From contig CM043808.1 in assembly GCA_023974075.1 (NCBI GenBank), forward strand, positions 18,876,704-18,940,703: a DNA stretch of 64,000 nucleotides. Direction: 5' to 3'. The notes beneath the pieces are model-generated. The model was not told the DNA's origin. It made no database searches and was given only the letters and a program-made list of their open reading frames with translations. The translations under genes and the position numbers were made by a program. Shown here piece by piece: positions 54,927-64,000 of the stretch (positions within the stretch are counted from its first letter, which is position 1; each line of letters starts with the position of its first letter). Source of the stretch: Chaenocephalus aceratus (taxonomy: Eukaryota > Chordata > Actinopteri > Perciformes > Channichthyidae).

Positions 54927-57900
54927 CTGTGCTGCCTTCCTTAAATATAGAGTTTGATGAAATGGATACCGTCCAAAAAACAGGTTAGGAGGTCTAAAGT
55001 ATCGTGTTTTGTGGCACCAACCCACACATACCAAGGCAGTGTCTTGCAAACAGAATGGGAACAAAGTAACTCGGCAGCTTTTTCTTGATTTATCTTTCAT
55101 CTTTGCCTCTTATGGATGTTTCATTCAGAAGGAAAAAGCTAATTGAAGCAGGTCTCGCCCTGCTGTACGTGACTTTGAGGACTCCGCCATTGGCTTGCCA
55201 AACCAAGTACTTTCACCTCACTTATTGGGCACAGGAAGAAATGAAAATAGAGCATATCTTTAATTGTATAACTCTGAGGAAACTGCAATATCTATCCCGG
55301 CAGAATGAAAGGATCTGTTTTCATGCTGGCTGCAGGGATGTGATGGGCCTCCTGTAGAGGGCCTTCTCATTGATATATATGTGGAGACAACAGACACAGC
55401 CAACAGCCGTTTTCTCTCTTCTTTTGGACAAAACCCAGCACAAAAGGTCTGTGAAATGCTATCTTTTTGTACGTGTTTTAATTAAAGAAGTACACACAGG
55501 AACATTTTATTTTCTGTTGAGAATAGGGGAGGTGAATGTGTGTGTATTGAGAGAGATACAGATAAGGATCAGATAACAAGAGAAAGAGCAACAGACTGAG
55601 AAATCCTATCCGGACTTGACCTAAAATCATTATGTTTCCTTGTGTCCCAGATTCAGGTAATAGACAGCTTTGTTTACATGTATTACTTAAACTAACACAA
55701 TCTCCTCCAGTATGCCAATGCATCTGAAATCACAGTTCAAATAGCAGGCTTTTGCCTTGGTCATTGAAAATAAAGGTATTTTCCTGGTCTTATGAGAAGC
55801 AAAGCATATGATATGGAACAGTAGAAACAAAACCAACAATCAGTGGTTTCCAGCCTTGCAGTCTATTTCCTTATTCCTGGCTGTGGCATTTTCAGATTGT
55901 CTTCCTCTCCTGCTCTCTCTTTGAATGTCACAGAAAGTAGGCTTTCCCTATTTCACAACCACTTATTTCACCATGCTCCTGTCTCTCAAGGCCGTCAGCC
56001 ACATTTAGGTTCAGGGAATTTTCCACAGCGTGCGGCATGGGTTTTGTGATAAGCCCTGAGATGAAGCTCAGTCCTGAGAAAATGCTGCAGTTCAAGCAGG
56101 TTAAGCAAACTCAGCTTGGAAGAGGAAGAACAAGTAACTTGGCAACAGAAAGCTAAATGTTTCAGCCCGATGACAAACCCATTTAAACGAAGAATCAGTC
56201 TGAAATGACAGCTAAGGCTGAAGTGACATGCATTATCTACATTTCAAAGAACATAAGGACATGAGTGATGGAATGTGTAATGGGTCAGATACTTACCATC
56301 CTTCGCTGCTTTTCACAAATGCACTCGTACATTAATATTTGTTTTGGTTGAGAGCCTGCATTCTATAAGTTACTCTGTGTTGCACTCACATGGTATCTCA
56401 AGAGTTGTCAGGCTCATGTTGACAATTTGGCTAACAGGCTAATATGATTCTGAAGAACATCACTGCACTGTCGCTGCCAAAATGTATTGGCATAGTCTTC
56501 CTGACAAATTGAGCGAGTGATTTCTTTATTATGATTTATATTAATTACAGCGTTATGCTTTTCTCTATCTGTGAGGACTGCATTTTTGATGGCCAGTAAT
56601 TTAATAAAGAGTCCCATTTTATCTGTTGGCAGAAATCCACAATAAAGCTTATTTTCCCCATATTGTGTAAATGTAGCACAGGACACTTATTGGATTATTT
56701 CCACTACTGTGCTTTTTGTTTTTTTCCCAAGCAGCAGGGTGTTTTTTTTATAGCATTTATTAACTACACTCATTTGAAAGTGCATGAATGCCAACGGGTT
56801 ATATAGGAAGCCTTTGGCTCTTTTGAACTTTCATCAACAATTGAAGTGAGACAGTCCTCTTCCTGTTGTGATAGATGCTCTGGAGTGCTGCATGTTCTGA
56901 GCCAAATCACACCAATGTGGAAAAAGAAAGAAGAGCAAAGGGATGATACTTTGATTTGGTTTAAGTGGAGCAAAGTGTCAGAAAGCCCCAGGTCACGTAT
57001 GACAGCATGTCCAAAATAATTTGTCTTTGTATTGGGTTTTACATATTGCCAATCCTTCCTCACTCTAGATAGCAAAGTGACATTGAAATAAGATAATGTT
57101 TGATTTCAGGGAAGATGAGTAAAACAGGTTGGTAACCACAGGATACTTTGGTGCAAGAATGATGACTATTTTAGGTTTTAAAACATATGAAGCATAACTA
57201 ATACAATGTAGACTGTTGAGAAGATAATAATGTTACACCTCTTGTCTAAATATGGCTATAAAATGCAAGCACACTTTCAGTCATTACAATTCAGCTTCCC
57301 AGACAGCAATGATTCATGCTTGAATAAATAGTTCCTCTAACTTGAAGTGGTTCCCGCTCATTATCTTTCGAGTATTTTACCTTCGGGAATACTTCTCACC
57401 CATTTAGGAAGAGCTCATTCTCTCAATAACATAACACAGGTACGGTTCGCTCCGAGGAGATTACACTGAGCTGTAATGTAGCTGTTGAAAAGAATATCTC
57501 AGAGCTCGGTGACGTTTGTGCTCTTGCTATCATATCGTTGTCCTTAAGGTGCCTGAAAATGAATGAACCACTGAAGAGGGATGACCTACTTATTGTCCTT
57601 TGCACTCGGCACAGGATGTCCCATTACAGTACATCACTATACTGAGGCTGTTTCCGTAAGAGAAGTTTACAGTACATAGCATTGTGTAACTTACGCAGAC
57701 ACAAGAGGACACAAAACCTTAGTCAACCACAGCAGGGCAAAGAACATAGAAATCAGCTCAGCATGGAAATATGAGATGTTAACAAAGGTGTGTTGACTAA
57801 TACAATGCTCAGTCTGAAATAGAGTCCAGAAAAGAAATCATTATACATTATTGTGACTTTTCTGATTAACCTTCACTGAATTATAGGTGACCCACTGCAT

Positions 57901-58520
57901 GGTGTTGTTTTTCTTTCATGCCACTTAATATTTGCCATTATTAAATATAAATAAATATCGAGGAAAGATGGGAACAGCAGAAACAGCTAATTAATATGTA
58001 ACATTTCAGAAAATGCATTTCAATATTCCATTTAATGCATCAACATTTTTTGACCAAGGCAAAAACCTCCTGAGTGTGGAAACCTTTTTTACACAATTAA
58101 CTAAACATTTTCAAATGTCACAGGTTCTATACAGCCTCTCCAATGCTATGCATGTTTATGGAAATATAGCTATAGATGCAAAACGAAAGAATGTGAATCG
58201 TTGGAAGACACCCTTTAAGCAAGAAGACTCTATTTAATTGTCCTTGAGCAAGACATGGACTGCCAATCAACTGTTCGGTCCTTCTGATATCATTATTCAC
58301 CAATTGTGTTTTTAGAGAACTGTTTTCTAGCATCTTGCTTTTATTTCTAAAAGATGTCCCAAGGATGTGCGGAAACATCCTGGAAGGCACTCCAGCACCA
58401 CTTTCTTGTGATATTCTGAAGAACCAATATTCAGATTTGTTGAGGTTTTCATTCCAACATCAACCTGTTGACCAATGTTTGTTTATGTAACCTGCTCTCC
58501 ATCTAAAGCACAGTGGCACA
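53590..58520. other. Gene-free DNA downstream of aldh8a1
   Basis: I found no exon chain, RNA gene or transposon with clear ends except the CA repeat near 54827. The longest frames (for example 55085-55357 and 56770-57075) show no motif or splice context I recognise. The composition is AT-rich throughout. Confidence 0.5.
54827..54923. repeat. (CA)n microsatellite
   Basis: About 48 CA units interrupted once by an extra C at about 54845. It lies about 1.9 kb beyond the aldh8a1 stop codon. Confidence 0.97.
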
Positions 58521-58528
58521 AGGTAATA

Positions 58529-58979
58529 ATAATAATAATTCCTTACATTTATTATAGCGCTTTTCCAGATGCTCAAAGCGCTTTACAAATACACATTACA
58601 TACATGCAATGGTCATGTACTGTGGACAATACCCACAGGAGCAAGTTCAGGTGAAGTGTCTTGCCCAAGGACACAACGGCTTTACAGACAGCAGCAGCGG
58701 CGGGTTTCACCCCTTGATCTGATGATCATTGCACAGCGCACTGCGCCACACCGTCCATCTTCACGCCTCAAAGTCATCGAGGCGCTTTTACAAGTACACA
58801 TTGGTATCATACGTGTACTGTGGACAATACCCACAGGAGCAAATCCGGGTGAAGTGTCTTGCCCAAGGACACAACGGCCTGACGCAGTGGCGGCGGGAGT
58901 GGGTTTCGAACTGGAGTTCCCCAGCACCCCCCTTGATCTGATGATCAGATGCACAGACCACTGCGCCACCCGTCCCAAG
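58529..58979 (-). repeat. tRNA-derived SINE with duplicated head
   Basis: Read on the minus strand, the head contains TGGCGCAGTGG (box A-like) and, after the GATCATCAGATCAAGG segment, AGTTCGAAACCC (box B-like): a tRNA-type RNA polymerase III promoter. It continues with TCCTTGGGCAAGACACTTCA, common in fish repeats. The tail is AAAGCGCTTTGAGCATCTGG followed by AAAAGCGCTATAATAAATG and an ATT repeat. The head and body occur twice (about 58979-58770 and 58765-58600). The inner copy lacks the box B part. Confidence 0.65.
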
Positions 58980-59892
58980 GTAGGCTGCAGAGTGAGAGTC
59001 GACACCAGAGCTGTAGGCCAAGCTGCCTCTCTTGGTTACCTAACTGCTCTCATCTGACACCGGGTAACAACAAACTGAACAGGTTGACACTAACAGTACT
59101 GTATAGGCCGTCATTCGGGTGATCACTCATCTGGAGAGGAACCGTGTGTGCTCAGTGGGACGATCTGCCCCAGATAACTCACATTCAGTGTTTGACATGT
59201 TGATGATGCCTTTCACATTATCCCCACCCTGCTCTTCTGCATTTAATACTTTTGTACTTTAGCCTGTAGGTTCATTTGCGAGTAACCTTATCTGAGAAAT
59301 GTTTTTTGTGTTTTATGTTATTTCTTGGAAAGTTGATGGTGGAGGAGGTGGACCAAACAACCTCATAATGCCTTTTGAAGCCTGGTAGAATAGAATCTAC
59401 CATTAATGGGTACTGTCTTTGTTAGTCCAAATGTCTGTCTGCCAAATATAAAGTCACATTGTAATTAAACCTTCCTTTCATTCTCTCCATATTCAGTATC
59501 TTTTATCCTTGTTCTTTTATCCAGTTGGATCTATTCTACACTGAGACCGAGGCCCGAGGTGATTGCTTTTTCCAGATTGATTGAGCCTTTATAAAAGACT
59601 TGAATGGAAGCAGACGAGTGAACTTTCAGGTGAGTGTGTTTGGTTCAGGAGTCTTTTCACTGGGACTCACTTAATATGCAAAGGTGAACATGCAAGATGC
59701 AAGGTTAGATAGTTGATGGGATGTTAAAATAATACTTTTATTTAATTTAAAATGTTTTGTAGGTATGCAATGTAAATGTTTTAGTATTTCCAAATAAGTT
59801 TGCTTGTGTAGTTCTGTTATGTCATGACTGCTTTGAAAAATAGGATGTAACAATGAATCACATCTCTTGTAATGGTTTTTATCCAGTTTTAC

Positions 59893-60110
59893 ACATAATA
59901 ATAATAATAACTTTATTTGTATAGCACCTTTCATACAGGGGATTGCAGTTCAAAGTGCTTTACATCAGTAAGAAATAAGACATAAAATCAGTGTAAAACA
60001 AACAGCAAGAGCAAAGCATTACAGTGGGATAACATAATTAAACAAAACAACATGGGGAATAAAACATAGAAAAATAGTGCAATGTCAATCACAGAAGAAT
60101 AGTGCAGTAT
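59893..60110 (-). repeat. LINE-type 3' end, antisense
   Basis: It starts with an AAT repeat followed by AACTTTATTTGTATAGCACC and AAAGTGCTTTACAT, a frequent 3' end of fish non-LTR elements in reverse orientation. It is similar in design to 38168-38470. It abuts the 5' end of the larger retrotransposon copy. The family is not assigned. Confidence 0.5.
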
Positions 60111-60114
60111 ATCT

Positions 60115-63100
60115 GGCCGGAGATCTGGCCAGAAGGGGCATTTGTCCGGCGATATTATGAGCCGCGCAGAGCGGGAGTATCGGCTCAAACACTGCACCTA
60201 CTGCGGGGGGAGACATGAGTGTGCCTGCTGGTGCAATGGGCACTCACTTGTCTCGCTAAATGACTATTCGGGTCTTGTCGTACAACTGTCGTGGCCTTCG
60301 TATGGGCCAGAGCGCAGGGATTAAAGCTCGCCGATTGTAGTTGACCACCTTCTGGAGAACTGTGACATACTATGTATGCAAGAGACATTTTTAGCGAAGC
60401 AAGACCTGGAAAAACTAAACTCTTTCAATGATAATTTCCATGGGGCTGGGGAGTCTCAGTCTACTACTGACTTTGGCATGGGAATAGTCAGAGGAAGGAT
60501 ATCAGGGGGTGTGGCTATCCTGTGGAATAAGAACCTTGATTCATCAAATAAATGTGGTTAGGCTTTGTGCCAACTGGTGCATTGCAAATACAGTTTACTC
60601 ACAATGACAAGGAATTTATTATTCTAAATGTGTATACACCCTATGAATGTCATCAGAATGAGGATGAATATCTAAATAGGCTTGCTTTCATTAATTCCTT
60701 TATTCAAAGCAATACTTCTTCTTGTGTGTATGTCATTGGGGATATGAATGCAGATATCTCAGACAGGAACTCATTATTGCAAGCATATGGCTCAGTTCTG
60801 TCACGATAACAATTTTATATTGTCAAGCAAGGTGCTTTTGTCCTGCAGATCGTTATACTTACATTAGCGAGGCCTGGCATACTACATCATGGCTTGATCA
60901 TTGTATTAGTACAGCTGATGCGCATGCCTCATTGAGTGCATGAGCATTCTGTATGGGACAGCAACGACTGATCATATACCTGTTGCTATGTCAATAATGT
61001 CGAACATCTACCTGGGCTAACCAGAAATGTAAATAGTTGCTCAAAACAGAAAAAACTAGAGCTGGTCAACCCTTACAAAGGAAGACATTACCATCCCTAT
61101 TATGCTCAGACGGATACATCCTTAACTAATATTCATCTACCTAGAGATGCAATGATGTGTAGTAATGCTAACTGTAAGGATGCAAAGCATAGGGGTGATA
61201 TCTGCTCCATGTACAATGATATAGTAAGTGCTCTGTATGAAGGCAGTAAGCCTTACTACAAAAGAAACAATAAGACCTCCTAATCATCAGGCCTGGCTGG
61301 AATAGGTGTAGGTGAGTATCATGCTGAAGCCTGTGAAGCCACCAAATCATGGGCTGTGGCAGGCAGACCCAGACAAGGGTCTGTATTTGAGTACAAGAAG
61401 CTTACTAATGCAAGATACAAGTATGCTATCCGCTTCATCTGTAAAAATGAGCAAGCCATGAGGGCCGACTCCATGGCTAAGAAGCTGCTCAGTAACAATG
61501 TTATGGATTTTTGGAAAGAAGTGAGGGCTATTAATAAATGCAAAATATCTCTACCATGCACTGTTGACGGAACATCCGGAACAGACAACATTGTGGAGTT
61601 ATGGCGACAGCATTATAGCACCTTATTCAACTGTGTCCAAAGTGAATTGTATAGGGTAGATGACATTGATAACAATGAGTCAATGGTGATAATGCCACAT
61701 GAGGTGTGCCAAGCTATAAACAAGCTGTCGGACAACAAAGCCAGTGGTGTAGATCATATTTCTGCTGAACATCTTAAATATGCCAGTGTAAAGATAGCTC
61801 CTCTTCTTTCTATTTGCTTTACTGCCTTTATGAGTCATGGCTTGTTACCAGACTCAATGTTGTCTGTTCTGTTGGTGCCAGTTATTAAGGACAAAGCCGG
61901 TAAAGTGGGAAGCCTAGATAACTATAGGCCCATAGCATTAGCCAGCATATTGTCAAAAGTCCTAGAAAGAATTCTGCTGGACAGATTAGATGACTTTATT
62001 AACTCAACAGATAACCAGTTTGGCTTTAAGGCTAAACATGGCACTGACTTGTGTATATACGCCTTGAAGGAAATTGTCAACAAATATAGAGGTAATAACT
62101 CCTCAGTTCTTATGTGTTTCATTGATGCTTCTAAAGCGTTTGATCGTGTTAATCATAGGAAGTTATTTGTTAAGCTGAGTCAAAGAGGGGTGCCCAAATA
62201 CATTGTGAGAATTCTGGTCTACTGGTATGGCCACCAGACTATGCAAGTCAAATGGGGCAATAGGGTCTCAGCCCCATTTGGGGTTAGCAATGGTGTCAGA
62301 CAAGGTGGAATTATGTCCCCAGTTCTTTTAACCTTTATATTGATGATCTGCTCCAAGCGACTGAAGCCTGTAATACTGGATGCATGATTGGTAGTACTCT
62401 AGTGAACCATATTATGTATGCAGATGATCGTGTGTGCTGAGTCCATCTAGCGCTGGTCTTCAGCAGCTTCTTGCTGTTTGTTCTGTGTTATGGTGTGGAG
62501 CATGACATCAAATACAACGCCAGTAAGAGTGCTGTCATGATCTTTAGAACCAAGGAAGTAAATGTCTTACATTTCCTGATTTTAAATGTCATGATATTAA
62601 TCTTAGTGTCTGTAATAAGTTAAAATATCTTGGACACTTTATTACAGAACAATTGACAGATGATGAAGATATTTATAGGGCAATGCCGCAATGATGTATG
62701 CACAAGCAAACATTCTCCTACATAAGTTTTGGTGCGTGTACAGATGGAGTGAAGATTGTCTCTTTTCAGAGCATATTGCACACCGCTCTATACGGCACAT
62801 CTGTGGTCAAACTACAGAAAAGCAAGTTTTACGGAAACTTCAAGTAGCTTTATAATGATGCCATGAGAATATTGCTGAAGAGACTCGATGGTCTAGTGCA
62901 AGTGAAATGTTTGTGGCTGCAGGAGTCATACTCTACAAGCTGTTTTAAGAAATCTTATGTATAACTGTATTTGCCCTGCTTAATGACTCTGATAATGAAA
63001 TTCTCTTGGCCTTATCGAACATAAGGTATAGTACTACACGCTACCAATCGCAGCTGTGGAGACATTGGTATAGTTGTCTCTTTGTAGGACACTGATTAAT

Positions 63101-63286
63101 TATTCTTTAAACTATGAATTCTTTTATGCTATGTATGTAATTTATTATATCTAATGCCTTGTCTTTTATCTATGTAAATGTATGTCTTTTATCTATGAAT
63201 GTCTTGTCTTTTAATCTATGTAATGTCTTGTCTTTTATCTGGACCCTGAGTCTGTAATAAAGTTTTCATTCATTCATATCATTCAT
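60115..63286 (+). mobile_element. Non-LTR retrotransposon (APE endonuclease + reverse transcriptase), decayed
   Basis: The order is: a short Cys/His-rich stretch (HCTYCGGRHECACW, about 60190-60231); an endonuclease domain with SYNCRGL, MQETFL, GDMNAD and WLDHCIS motifs (about 60280-60950) scattered over several frames; reverse transcriptase (61356 to about 62430); then a degenerate 3' part ending AATAAAGTTTTCATTCATTC. The CATT-type terminal repeat and lack of LTRs define a LINE. Frameshifts and stops in every domain show it is inactive. I cannot assign the clade with confidence. Confidence 0.85.
61356..62430 (+). pseudogene. LINE reverse transcriptase, frameshifted
   Basis: A 343-residue open part includes KLSDNKASGVDHISAEHLK, NYRPIALASILSKVLERIL, FIDASKAFDRVNH and NGVRQGGIMSPVL, the ordered RT motifs. 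At about 62325-62335 a lost base in a T-run shifts the frame just before the segment that should read IDDLL. The catalytic YADD is still present in another frame at 62417-62428. The upstream part of the element is also in a different frame. Confidence 0.88.
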
Positions 63287-63289
63287 ATA

Positions 63290-64000
63290 ATAGTGTCAGT
63301 AAAATGCTTTGCCCGAGACCGGGGGAAAAAAACGCGTCATCTGCAGGAAACAGCGTCGGAGGGCATCTTAATATTCAATAAACTATGAATGTTTTATATC
63401 CTTGTAACGGGAAGAAACTCAGCTAACTGATCTTTTTTTTTTTTAAACCCACAAAGCTAGCGCTGAGCCTATGAATTAGCCACGAGCGAAAAAATGCTAA
63501 CGCATTACTGCACAGAAACTCACTCATAACACCCTTATTATTTATCGTAGCTGCACGTCCAACCCATCGATTCACATCGTGAGAAGGCACAGAATCGATC
63601 GGTACATATCATCACTCCATGATAAGAACTCGCGAAGATATTAACAAGAACATACATCAAAACATGTGGCGCTAGGTAGCTAAAAACGGCAAAATGGCTC
63701 ACCTTTGTCGTTGTCTGGTCAAAAGTGGTCTTCAATGGCATTCAAACGATAAAAACGCTGCTGAAGTTAATCCAATGTGTCTGAAGTGTCTAACGTATTG
63801 GCTTCCCTAATATTGTTGGGTAACGTGTTCCACAGTTTTGGGGCGTAGTTTACAAAGGCTGCATCACCGATCTTCTTATGACTCTTTCTGGTGACCTCGT
63901 AGTGTTCTGGCGGGTGTGTAATTTATTAGAGAGTCAGCAATGTAGCTGGGTCCTTGTCCATTTTAGAGCTTTGTATGTGAGGAGACGCACCTTAAAAATC
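63290..64000. other. Unresolved repeat-like sequence at window end
   Basis: No gene is visible. The strings around 63450-63770 and the segment from about 63810 (TTCCACAGTTTTGGGGCGTA, then GCTGCATCACCGATCTTCTT) look like pieces of dispersed fish repeats. I cannot define ends or a family, and the last element may continue beyond the window. Confidence 0.35.

Noticed and set aside
55085..55357. 90-codon frame downstream of aldh8a1
   Set aside because: No known motif, no partner exons; consistent with chance.

Overview
The window is vertebrate nuclear DNA, almost certainly from a teleost fish. It holds three spliced, single-copy genes in the order myb (minus strand) - hbs1l (plus) - aldh8a1 (plus). 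This is the same order and relative orientation as the MYB-HBS1L-ALDH8A1 block of other vertebrates. The fish assignment rests on short introns, very long (CA)n tracts, and abundant Tc1, hAT and TTAA-flanked DNA transposons. The species cannot be named from sequence alone. I rebuilt all exons by hand from splice sites and reading phase, and each gene closes in frame: Myb 597 aa, Hbs1l 691 aa, Aldh8a1 490 aa.

Layout. 1-5187: non-coding DNA beyond the 3' end of myb, with one long (CA)n tract. 5188-14423: myb, 15 coding exons, a 3'UTR with a striking miR-150-like site, and a GC-box/NRF1/E2F-like promoter. 14424-19950: a compact head-to-head myb/hbs1l interval of about 5.8 kb between start codons, containing a TTAA-flanked element, a pair of octamer motifs and an ETS/CRE composite. 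19951-46650: hbs1l, with 19 coding exons for the ribosome-rescue GTPase plus a 1.5-kb alternative terminal exon with its own poly(A) signal. That exon encodes a different C-terminal half, matching the Ski7-like short isoform known from mammals. The hbs1l introns carry many transposons, including a Tc1 element nested inside a hAT element. 47763-53571: aldh8a1, 7 coding exons. 53572-64000: gene-free DNA with a (CA)n tract, a tRNA-derived SINE, and a decayed non-LTR retrotransposon (about 60115-63286).

How the genes relate. Myb is a haematopoietic transcription factor. In mammals its enhancers lie between HBS1L and MYB, so the short shared interval here is the natural place to look for them. Hbs1l (with Pelota) rescues stalled ribosomes, while its short isoform is expected to bridge the cytoplasmic exosome and the SKI complex, so one locus serves two linked mRNA-surveillance roles. 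Aldh8a1 is a metabolic enzyme of the kynurenine route and is probably only a positional neighbour.

I found no evidence of a wholly new system. The items most worth follow-up are the Ski7-like exon with its repeated S-L-x-x-L-x-x-x-H motif, the extended miR-150 pairing in the myb 3'UTR, and the nested transposons with intact target-site duplications.
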